The position numbers and the translations under genes were made by a program. DNA of 64,000 nt from Roseovarius salincola (GTDB lineage Bacteria > Pseudomonadota > Alphaproteobacteria > Rhodobacterales > Rhodobacteraceae), in NCBI RefSeq assembly GCF_026891095.1, contig NZ_JAPTNL010000002.1, forward strand, positions 186,001-250,000. The letters are read 5' to 3'. Below, in pieces: positions 56,927-64,000 of the stretch (the first letter of the stretch is position 1; every line of letters begins with the position of its first letter). The notes below the pieces were generated by a model. That model was not told where the DNA came from. It saw only the letters and a program-made list of their open reading frames with translations, and did not search any database.

Positions 56927-57820
56927 ATGAAGAAGAAAGTAACAAAAGCAATTTTCCCGGTCGCCGGGCTTGGAACACGATTTCTGCCAGCGACGAAATC
57001 GGTCCCCAAGGAGATCATGACCCTGGTTGATCGCCCGTTGGTCCAGTATGCGATCGACGAGGCACGCGAGGCCGGGATCAAGGATTTCCTTTTCGTCACC
57101 TCGCGCGGCAAGGGCGCGCTTGAGGATTATTTCGACCTTGCGCCGCAGCTTGAACAGGAGCTGCGCAAGAAGGGCAAGGATGATCTTCTGCAACTGCTGA
57201 AAAGCACCAACATGGACAGCGGCCAGATCGCCTATGTCCGCCAGCACAAGCCGCTGGGGCTGGGCCATGCCGTGTGGTGCGCGCGTCACCTGATCGCGAA
57301 CGAGCCCTTTGCCGTGATCCTGCCCGATGACGTGATCGCCGCCGAAAAGCCGTGCCTGTCGCAGATGGTCGAGGCGTTCGAGGAGACCCAGGGCAACATC
57401 GTCGCAGCGATGGAAGTGCCTGACGAGCAGGCCTCGTCCTACGGAATTCTGGATATCAAGGAAGATATGGGGCGCATCGTGTCGACCAAGGGTATGGTCG
57501 AGAAACCCAAGCAGGGCGAGGCGCCGTCGAACCTGGCGGTGATCGGGCGTTACATCCTGACGCCGACGGTTCTGAAGATGCTCAACAAGAAGCGGACCGG
57601 CGCCGGGGGCGAGATCCAGCTGACCGATGCGATTGCCGACGCAAGGGACAGTGGCGAAGAGGTATATGGATTCCGTTTCGACGGGCAGCGCTTTGATTGC
57701 GGTTCGAAATCGGGCTTCCTGCAGGCGACCGTCGCTTTCGCGCTGGCGCGGGAGGATCTGCGCGACGATCTGTGGGCTTTTCTCAGCGATATCATGTATT
57801 CCGAGAAAGCAGCGCAGTAA
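56927..57820 (+). CDS. galU: UTP-glucose-1-phosphate uridylyltransferase
   Basis: Makes UDP-glucose, a donor for glycans. It has 297 residues from the ATG at 56927, where GGGAG is 5-6 bases upstream. The pyrophosphorylase signature IFPVAGLGTRFLPATKSVPKE starts it. VDRPLVQYAIDEA and FAVILPDDVIAAEKPCL are other key blocks. The C-terminal FDCGSKSGFLQATVAFALAR matches the short bacterial GalU. It is separated from kdsB by 131 bp, so a separate promoter is possible, and it is followed by galE. Confidence 0.95.
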   Translation: MKKKVTKAIFPVAGLGTRFLPATKSVPKEIMTLVDRPLVQYAIDEAREAGIKDFLFVTSRGKGALEDYFDLAPQLEQELRKKGKDDLLQLLKSTNMDSGQIAYVRQHKPLGLGHAVWCARHLIANEPFAVILPDDVIAAEKPCLSQMVEAFEETQGNIVAAMEVPDEQASSYGILDIKEDMGRIVSTKGMVEKPKQGEAPSNLAVIGRYILTPTVLKMLNKKRTGAGGEIQLTDAIADARDSGEEVYGFRFDGQRFDCGSKSGFLQATVAFALAREDLRDDLWAFLSDIMYSEKAAQ

Positions 57821-57838
57821 TCTCGCGGAGGGTCGGCT

Positions 57839-58822
57839 TTGACCAACATCCTTGTCACGGGGGGTGCCGGGTATATCGGCTCCCATGCCTGCAAGGCGTT
57901 GCAGGCTGCCGGCTATACGCCGGTGACATATGACAATCTGAGCACCGGCTGGGAGGATGCGGTACAGTTCGGCCCGTTCGAGAAGGGTGATCTGAACGAC
58001 CGTGAACGGCTTGACCAGATTTTCGCGGCCTACCAGCCCACGGCGATTCTGCATTTCGCCGCTCTGAGCCAGGTCGGCGAAAGCATGCGCGAGCCCGGCC
58101 TATACTGGCATAACAATGTCGCGGGGTCGCTGACGCTGTTTCAGGCGGCGGTGCAGGCGGGCTGCCTTGACGTGGTGTTCTCGTCCACCTGCGCGACCTA
58201 TGGCGATCAGGACAATGTGGTGCTGGACGAAACCAGTGCGCGCCACCCGATCAACGCCTATGGTTCCAGCAAGCGCGCGGTCGAGGACATCCTGCGAGAC
58301 TTCGAGGCGGCCTACGGGCTGCGCAATGTGATCTTTCGCTATTTCAACGTAGCGGGCGCCGATCCCGAGGCCGAGGTGGGTGAATTCCACCAACCCGAGA
58401 CGCATCTTGTGCCGCTGATCCTTGATGCGGTTGACGGCAAGCGCGATGCGCTGACCATTTTCGGGACCGATTACGATACCCCGGACGGGACCTGCATCCG
58501 GGATTATGTGCATGTGATGGATCTGGTGGATGCGCATGTTCAGGGTCTGAAATGGCTTGAAGAGAACAAGGGGAGCCGCGCGTTCAACCTTGGAACGGGC
58601 AGCGGGTTTTCGGTGCGCGAGGTCATCGACCGCGCCGCCGCGATCACCGGGCGCGAGGTGCCCGTCGTCGAGGGGCTGCGCCGGCCGGGGGACTGCACAA
58701 AACTGGTGTCAGGATCGACGCGCGCGGTTTCCGAGCTGGGCTGGACCCCCGGGCGGTCGACGCTGGATCAGATGATCGGCGATGCCTGGCGGTGGCATCA
58801 AACTGGACATTACGCCAAATAA
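57839..58822 (+). CDS. galE: UDP-glucose 4-epimerase
   Basis: Interconverts UDP-glucose and UDP-galactose. It has 327 residues and starts with TTG (TTGACCAACATCC), with CGGAGGG 6 bases upstream; no ATG is close. NAD-binding start LVTGGAGYIGSHACKALQAAG and the catalytic Y-x-x-x-K as YGSSKRAVED, with SSTCATYGDQ before it. It is an 18-base step after galU. It likely supplies UDP-galactose to the glycosyltransferases that follow. Confidence 0.94.
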   Translation: MTNILVTGGAGYIGSHACKALQAAGYTPVTYDNLSTGWEDAVQFGPFEKGDLNDRERLDQIFAAYQPTAILHFAALSQVGESMREPGLYWHNNVAGSLTLFQAAVQAGCLDVVFSSTCATYGDQDNVVLDETSARHPINAYGSSKRAVEDILRDFEAAYGLRNVIFRYFNVAGADPEAEVGEFHQPETHLVPLILDAVDGKRDALTIFGTDYDTPDGTCIRDYVHVMDLVDAHVQGLKWLEENKGSRAFNLGTGSGFSVREVIDRAAAITGREVPVVEGLRRPGDCTKLVSGSTRAVSELGWTPGRSTLDQMIGDAWRWHQTGHYAK

Positions 58823-58864
58823 AACCGAGTCTCCGGGCGGTTGGTACAGGTCAGGCAGAGCGAT

Positions 58865-59887
58865 ATGGAGTTGCTCAGGGAAGCGGGTATTGCCTATCGG
58901 CTGCGATGGAAGCGGCGGCGGCTGCTGTATCGTGCGCTGCGCAAGCGCCATCAGCTGACAGCGGTCGCCGACCGCACCGGAGAGATTGCCCGCGATGCGA
59001 TCCTTGCGGCGGCGACGGTGCGCAACGAGATCGTGCGCCTGCCGCATTTCCTGACGCATCACCGGCAACTGGGCGTCGATCATTTCCTGATCGTCGATAA
59101 CGGCAGCGATGACGGCACGCGGGAGTACCTGGCCGCGCAGCCCGACGTTTCGCTTTGGTCGACGTCGCATAGTTACAAGCTGTCGCGCTTTGGCATGGAC
59201 TGGCTGACCTGGCTTCAGATCCGCCACGCGCATGGCCATTGGTGCCTGACGCTGGATGCCGACGAGACCTTCATCTACCCGCATCACGATACCCGTTCGC
59301 TGCGTGCGCTGACCGGTTGGCTGGAGGCCAATGACCGGCAATCCTTTGGTGCGTTGATGCTGGACATGTATCCCAAGGGGCCGCTCAAGGCACAGACATA
59401 CCGGCCGGGGGACGATCCGTTCCGGCAGCTTTGCTGGTTTGATGGCGGCAATTACGTGATGCAGAAGAAGCCGGACCTTCAGAACCTCTGGGTGCAGGGC
59501 GGGGTGCGTGCCCGGTATTTCTTTGCTGATCGCCCGCGCCAGGCCCCGACGATGGGCAAGACACCCCTTGTCAAATGGAACCGCCGTTTCGCCTATGTCA
59601 GCTCGACCCATTCACTCCTGCCGCGGCGTCTGAACAGGGTTTATTGCGAAAAGGGCGGCGAGATGCTGTCGGGCGTGCTGCTGCACAGCAAGTTCCTCCA
59701 TGTCGTTGTCGAGAAATCCGCCGAGGAAAAGGAACGGCGCGAGCATTTCGCCAATAGCGAGCTTTACGAGACCTACTATGACGGGCTGATCGCTAACCCG
59801 GATCTTTGGTGCGAGGGGTCGACCCGGTTTATCAGCTGGCGCCAGCTTGAGGCGATGGGGCTGATGTCGAGAGGGGGGTGGGTTTAG
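58865..59887 (+). CDS. Glycosyltransferase family 2-like protein (first of two paralogs)
   Basis: A 340-residue GT2-like protein. The nucleotide-sugar block LIVDNGSDDGTREYLAAQ and the metal-binding D-x-D motif DADE in LTLDADETFIY are visible. It also has ALMLDMYPKGPLKAQ and LNRVYCEKGGEMLSGVLLH, blocks shared with its neighbour. The start is uncertain: TTG at 58841 is in frame, but ATG 58865 has the better ribosome spacing. Sugar specificity is unknown. It is not membrane-bound by sequence, so it would act at the inner face of the membrane. Confidence 0.8.
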   Translation: MELLREAGIAYRLRWKRRRLLYRALRKRHQLTAVADRTGEIARDAILAAATVRNEIVRLPHFLTHHRQLGVDHFLIVDNGSDDGTREYLAAQPDVSLWSTSHSYKLSRFGMDWLTWLQIRHAHGHWCLTLDADETFIYPHHDTRSLRALTGWLEANDRQSFGALMLDMYPKGPLKAQTYRPGDDPFRQLCWFDGGNYVMQKKPDLQNLWVQGGVRARYFFADRPRQAPTMGKTPLVKWNRRFAYVSSTHSLLPRRLNRVYCEKGGEMLSGVLLHSKFLHVVVEKSAEEKERREHFANSELYETYYDGLIANPDLWCEGSTRFISWRQLEAMGLMSRGGWV

Positions 59888-60007
59888 GATTGACCGCAGG
59901 CATGAAGCAGGGAAGAACGGCACAGGTTTATTTTCGGTCTGGAAAAATAGTATGTTAAGCGAGCAGAGCAGTGCCAGAAACAAGAATAACCAGCAGAGAG
60001 GCAGGGT

Positions 60008-61018
60008 TTGAGCCTTTTGCAGTCATATCGCATGCGCCTCAAGCGCAAACGGGCGAAGATCCGTGCCTGGCGCAAGCATTTCTCGCTGACCCCGGTCGAA
60101 AACCGCACCGGGAACATCCGGGCGGGCGATATCCTTTTGTTCTCGACCTTTCGCGACGAACATGTGCGCCTGCCCTATTTCCTGAAATACTATCGTGACC
60201 TTGGGGTTTCGCATTTCCTGATGGTGGATAACGACAGTCGGGATGGGGGCCGGGAATACCTGGCCGATCAGCCGGATGTGTCGCTTTGGACGACCAAGGC
60301 CAGTTACAAGGCGTCGCGCTTCGGTGTTGACTGGCTGAACTGGGTGCAGGCGAAATACGGCCATGGGCACTGGTCGCTGGTGGTCGATCCCGACGAATTC
60401 TTCGTCTATCCGTTCTGCGATACCCGTCCGATCCGCGCGCTGACCGATTGGCTGGATGTGTCGCAGCTTCGCTCGTTCGGGGCGATGTTGCTGGATATGT
60501 ATCCCAAGGGGCGGATGGACGCGGTGCCCTACCGGGTGGGTCAGAACCCGATGGAGATCGCATCCTGGTTCGATCCAGGCAACTACCTGATCCAGAAGAA
60601 CCCGGCCTTCGGCAACCTGTGGATCCAGGGCGGGCCACGGGCCAGGGTGTTCTTTCCCGACACGCCGGCCAAGGCCCCGGCGCTCAACAAGATACCGCTG
60701 GTGAAATGGGACCGGCGCTATGCCTATGTCAGTTCGACCCACATGCTGTTGCCGCGCGGATTGAACCAGACATATGATACGCTTGGCGGCGAAAAGGCGA
60801 GCGGCGTTCTGCTGCACGCCAAGTTCCTGGACACATTCGCGGCGAAGGCCGAGGAGGAGCTGGAGCGCAAACAGCACTATGCGGCCAGTATCGAATACAA
60901 GGCATATTATGACAACCTTAAGGATAACCCAGACCTTTGGTGCAAATGGTCTGAAAAGTATATAAACTGGCGGCAACTGGAAATTCTCGGGCTGATGTCC
61001 AAGGGGAACTGGGCTTAA
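60008..61018 (+). CDS. Glycosyltransferase family 2-like protein (second of two paralogs)
   Basis: A 336-residue paralog of the previous gene; by eye more than half of the residues match across the central part. The D-x-D motif is DPDE in LVVDPDEFFVY, versus DADE in the first copy. Start is TTG with GAGAGG 6 bases before; ATG 60032 is an alternative. It is separated by 120 bp that include an AT-rich patch, so it may have its own promoter. Tandem duplication followed by divergence is the simple explanation. Confidence 0.8.
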   Translation: MSLLQSYRMRLKRKRAKIRAWRKHFSLTPVENRTGNIRAGDILLFSTFRDEHVRLPYFLKYYRDLGVSHFLMVDNDSRDGGREYLADQPDVSLWTTKASYKASRFGVDWLNWVQAKYGHGHWSLVVDPDEFFVYPFCDTRPIRALTDWLDVSQLRSFGAMLLDMYPKGRMDAVPYRVGQNPMEIASWFDPGNYLIQKNPAFGNLWIQGGPRARVFFPDTPAKAPALNKIPLVKWDRRYAYVSSTHMLLPRGLNQTYDTLGGEKASGVLLHAKFLDTFAAKAEEELERKQHYAASIEYKAYYDNLKDNPDLWCKWSEKYINWRQLEILGLMSKGNWA

Positions 61019-61033
61019 AAAGGGCGGCGGGCG

Positions 61034-62734
61034 GTGAGTGTCGGTATCATCATGTTGGTTCATACGGCGTTTGACCGTGCCGAGCAGGTCGCGCGCCACT
61101 GGGCGGCGGCCGGTTGCCCGCTTGTGATCCATGCCGACAAATCCGTCCCGGCCAAGACCTATAACGCATTCGTCAGCGCGCTTTCCGATCTGCCCGATGT
61201 CCGTTTCTGCAAGCGGCATCGCTGTGAATGGGGCACATGGGGCCTGGTGGCCGCGACGCAAAGCGCGGGCCAGCTCATGCTGCATGAGTTCGAGGATGTG
61301 CGGCATGTCTATCTGGCGTCGGGATCGTGCCTGCCGCTGAGGCCGGTGCAGGAGCTGATCGACTATCTGGCCGAGCGACCGCAGACCGATTTCATCGAAT
61401 CCGCCACCACCGCCGATGTGCCCTGGACGATGGGGGGCCTTGACCATGAACGGTTCACGTTGCGCTTCCCGTTCTCGTGGCGCAAGCATCGCTACCTGTT
61501 CGACAAATACGTGTATTTGCAACGCCGCCTTGGCTTCAGGCGGCGCATCCCCAACGGGCTTGTGCCGCATATGGGCAGCCAATGGTGGTGCCTGACGCGC
61601 CAGACCCTTTCGGCGATCCTTTCGGACCCTGACCGGCATGTCTATGACGCATATTTCCGGCGCGTGTGGATCCCCGATGAAAGCTATTTCCAGACGCTCG
61701 CGCGGCAGTATTCCCTACAGATCGAAAGCCGTTCGCTGACGCTTTCGAAGTTCGACTACCAGGGAAAGCCGCATATCTTCTATGACGATCATCTTCAGCT
61801 TTTGCGGCGCTCCGACTGTTTTGTCGCCCGCAAGATATGGCCTTTTGCAAACCGGCTTTATGATGCCTTCATGAGCGACAATGCCGGCGCGATGAAGCGC
61901 ACGGAACCCAATCCCGGCAAGATCGACCGCATCTTCTCCAAGGCTGTAGAGCGGCGCACGCGCGGGCGGCCCGGCCTTTACATGCAGAGCCGTTTTCCGG
62001 TCGAAGGGCGCGAAAACGGGCTGACCTGTGCGCAGTATTCGGTTTTCGAAGGATTTGGCGACCTGTTCGAGAATTTCGAGCAATGGCTTGCGCGGATCAC
62101 CGGCACACGGGTGCATGGCCATTTGTTTGCGCCGGAGCGGGCCGAGTTCTCGGATGGCCAGACGGTGATGAATGGCGCACTTTCGGACAGTGCGGCCTTG
62201 CGCGACTATAACAAGAGGGCGTTTCTGGCGAGCCTGATCTGGAACACGAGGGGCGAGCGGCAATGTTTCCAGATGGGGCCGCGCGACCATATCGAGGATA
62301 TCGAGTGGGAAATTGCCAAGGACCCGAATGCGCAGATCTCGGTGATCTCGGGAAGCTGGGCGGTGCCATTGTTCAAATCGAACAGGAATTTCGCCGACAT
62401 CCGGCAGGAGGCCGCGCGCCTGCAGCAGGTCGAAAGCAAGCATCTAGATGTGTTGCGCTCGCCCTGGGCCAAGGCGCGGATCCGGATCTGGACCATGGCC
62501 GAATTCATCGAGGCGCCGATGGAGCCCTTGCAGACGATCATCGACGAGATCGGCCAGCAGAATCTGCGGGGTCTTGCGGAGGTGCCCAAGATGGCCGACC
62601 TGAGCGGGTTCGGGCAGTTCCTGCAGAACCTCAAGAACCAGGGGATGCATCCCTATCTGATGGGCGATTTCCCCGTGGAGCATGGTTTGCATGAACCCCA
62701 GCATGCAACACCTAAACCCTATCTGGTAAAGTAA
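61034..62734 (+). CDS. GT14-like (core-2/I-branching type) glycosyltransferase with long C-terminal domain
   Basis: A 566-residue protein. The N-terminal half (about 1-265) looks like the GT14 family of beta-1,6-N-acetylglucosaminyltransferases: IIMLVHTAFDRAEQVARHW, VIHADKSVP, LASGSCLPLRPVQELIDYL, GSQWWCLTRQT and IPDESYFQTL. The remaining 300 residues are not a catalytic domain I can name, although a DUF5927-type domain in this position is known in related bacteria. The start is GTG, 15 bases after the preceding stop. It probably adds a branch to the surface glycan. Confidence 0.8.
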   Translation: MSVGIIMLVHTAFDRAEQVARHWAAAGCPLVIHADKSVPAKTYNAFVSALSDLPDVRFCKRHRCEWGTWGLVAATQSAGQLMLHEFEDVRHVYLASGSCLPLRPVQELIDYLAERPQTDFIESATTADVPWTMGGLDHERFTLRFPFSWRKHRYLFDKYVYLQRRLGFRRRIPNGLVPHMGSQWWCLTRQTLSAILSDPDRHVYDAYFRRVWIPDESYFQTLARQYSLQIESRSLTLSKFDYQGKPHIFYDDHLQLLRRSDCFVARKIWPFANRLYDAFMSDNAGAMKRTEPNPGKIDRIFSKAVERRTRGRPGLYMQSRFPVEGRENGLTCAQYSVFEGFGDLFENFEQWLARITGTRVHGHLFAPERAEFSDGQTVMNGALSDSAALRDYNKRAFLASLIWNTRGERQCFQMGPRDHIEDIEWEIAKDPNAQISVISGSWAVPLFKSNRNFADIRQEAARLQQVESKHLDVLRSPWAKARIRIWTMAEFIEAPMEPLQTIIDEIGQQNLRGLAEVPKMADLSGFGQFLQNLKNQGMHPYLMGDFPVEHGLHEPQHATPKPYLVK

Positions 62735-62740
62735 ACCGGC

Positions 62741-64000
62741 ATGAGCGGACCTTTCGACTATTTCGTGGTGTTCGCAGAGATGCGCACCGGATCGAACTTT
62801 CTCGAGACCAATCTGAACGCCTTTGAAGGGCTGGAATGCCATGGCGAGGCGTTCAATCCGCATTTCATCGGTTATCCCAACAAGACCGAAATCCTGGGCG
62901 TCACCCAGGCGATGCGCGATGGCGATCCTCGGCGGCTGATCGAGGCGATCAAGAGCGGTTCCACCGGGTTGGGCGGGTTCCGGTTCTTTCATGATCATGA
63001 CGGCCGGGTGCTGGATATCTGCCTTGACGATCCACGCTGCGCCAAGGTCATCCTGACCCGCAACCCGCTGGACAGCTACGTGTCATGGAAGATCGCGCAG
63101 GCGACCGGGCAGTGGAAACTGACCAACGTCAAGCGTCGCAGGGACAGCAAGATCAGTTTCGACGGGGCCGAGTTCGAAAAGCACGTCGCGCACCTGCAAT
63201 CTTTTCAGGTCTTCCTGCTGAACCGGCTGCAGATGACCGGGCAAACGGCGTTTTATGTCGCCTATGAGGATCTTCAGAACCTGGCGGTGATCAACGGGTT
63301 GGCGCGGTTTCTTGGTTGTGAGGAACGGCTCGAAGCGCTGGATTCCTCGCTCAAGAAGCAGAACCCGAGTCCGCTGAGCGAGAAGGTCGCGAATTACGAC
63401 GAGATGGAGCGTGCGCTGTCCGGGCAGGATCCGTTCAACATGACGCGCATCCCGAACTTCGAGCCGCGCCGCGGTGCCGCAGTGCCCGGTTTCGTGACCG
63501 GCGCGCGCGCACCGCTGCTTTACATGCCCGTCAAATCCGGACCTGAGGCAGAAGTGAGGGCCTGGCTTGCGGGGCTTGACGAGGTGCCGGAGGACAGCTT
63601 GCCGACGCATCTCAATCAGAAGGCCCTGCGGCAGTGGAAGCGGCGCAACCCGACACATCGCAGCTTTACGGTGTTGCGCCACCCTGCGGCGCGTGCGCAT
63701 GACGCGTTCTGCAACAAGATCCTGATCCGCGGGCCGGGCAGCTATGCCAGCATCCGCAAGACGCTGCGCAATTTCCACAAGCTGCCGATTCCCGGTGGCG
63801 ATCTTGACGAGACCTATGACCGGCGCGCGCACCGGGCGGCGTTTGTGGCCTTTCTGGAATTCCTGCGCGCCAATCTCGCGGGACAGACGGCGATTCGGAT
63901 TGATGCGCATTGGGCCTCGCAGGTGGCGGTGTTGCAGGGCATGGCGCAGTTTGCAGTGCCTGACATGGTGATCCGCGAGGATGAGATGGATACCGATCTG
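62741..64000 (+). CDS. Two-part sulfotransferase (NodH-like), 3' end cut by window
   Basis: The frame is open from ATG 62741 to the window end, giving 420 codons and no stop, so the gene continues outside. The N-terminal part has VVFAEMRTGSNFLETNL (about 9-25, PAPS 5'-phosphosulfate loop) and VILTRNPLDSYVSWKIA (about 104-120, 3'-phosphate loop), typical of NodH/carbohydrate sulfotransferases. A second, weaker sulfotransferase-like part begins near 260, with PLLYMPVKSGPEAEV and TVLRHPAARAHDAFCNKI. It starts 6 bases after the GT14-like gene. It probably sulfates the glycan, with the cysQ product removing PAP. Confidence 0.8.
   Translation, partial: MSGPFDYFVVFAEMRTGSNFLETNLNAFEGLECHGEAFNPHFIGYPNKTEILGVTQAMRDGDPRRLIEAIKSGSTGLGGFRFFHDHDGRVLDICLDDPRCAKVILTRNPLDSYVSWKIAQATGQWKLTNVKRRRDSKISFDGAEFEKHVAHLQSFQVFLLNRLQMTGQTAFYVAYEDLQNLAVINGLARFLGCEERLEALDSSLKKQNPSPLSEKVANYDEMERALSGQDPFNMTRIPNFEPRRGAAVPGFVTGARAPLLYMPVKSGPEAEVRAWLAGLDEVPEDSLPTHLNQKALRQWKRRNPTHRSFTVLRHPAARAHDAFCNKILIRGPGSYASIRKTLRNFHKLPIPGGDLDETYDRRAHRAAFVAFLEFLRANLAGQTAIRIDAHWASQVAVLQGMAQFAVPDMVIREDEMDTDL

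Overview
The window is a contiguous, high-GC, gene-dense chromosomal segment, most likely from a Rhodobacteraceae (Roseobacter-group) alphaproteobacterium. This rests on gene order and protein character, not on a marker comparison. The segment opens with rho-mnmE-mnmG-rsmG-parA-parB, which in this family usually lies near the chromosome origin. Two perfect 16-bp parS sites sit inside the 5' ends of mnmG and rsmG. No rRNA, tRNA, insertion sequence, prophage or CRISPR array was seen, and no gene-free stretch exceeds 300 bases.

Layout: (1) 1-6.5 kb, the rho to parB operon on +. (2) 6.5-9.3 kb, rph-rdgB-hemW-DUF454 on -. (3) 9.4-16.9 kb, hrcA-grpE (+), mutS (-), maeB (+), msrA (-). (4) 17-18.7 kb, a class IV aminotransferase-like gene coupled to a P-loop sulfotransferase-like gene, followed by two tandem inverted repeats. 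(5) 18.7-23.1 kb, argG (-), ilvA (+), an Hpt protein (-) and a receiver-PP2C phosphatase (+). (6) 23.2-29.4 kb, hslO, a NUDIX hydrolase, a CCA-type nucleotidyltransferase, an RNA methyltransferase, two L,D-transpeptidases around a CAP lipoprotein, and a 63-residue exported peptide with its own promoter and terminator. (7) 29.4-35.5 kb, hemH and a methyltransferase (-), then ComF family, grxC, a nitrilase family amidase and a MarR regulator (+), then ubiG (-) and pip (+). (8) 35.5-41.2 kb, the rimP-nusA-ylxR/L7Ae-infB operon, preceded by a promoter and a leader ending in a terminator hairpin. (9) 41.2-50 kb, PPIase-argJ-mutT (-), secA (+), two exported proteins (one a binding protein fused to OmpA) and radC (-). 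(10) 50-54.2 kb, dnaK-dnaJ (-) with terminator, and alkB (+). (11) 54.2-64 kb, a surface-glycan region: ABC-2 export permease (-), cysQ-like nucleotidase, kdsB, galU, galE, two paralogous glycosyltransferases, a GT14-like transferase with a long C-terminal domain, and a two-part sulfotransferase cut by the window end.

Most of the window is housekeeping: chromosome segregation, tRNA/rRNA modification, translation, chaperones, repair and export. The points of most interest are parS embedded in two coding frames, the aminotransferase/sulfotransferase pair, the rimP-nusA leader, two intergenic arrays of 11-bp repeats, and the probable sulfated-glycan locus, where the cysQ-like enzyme would remove the PAP made by the sulfotransferase. 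Start codons were chosen from Shine-Dalgarno spacing and known family N-termini, and alternatives are given where they matter.
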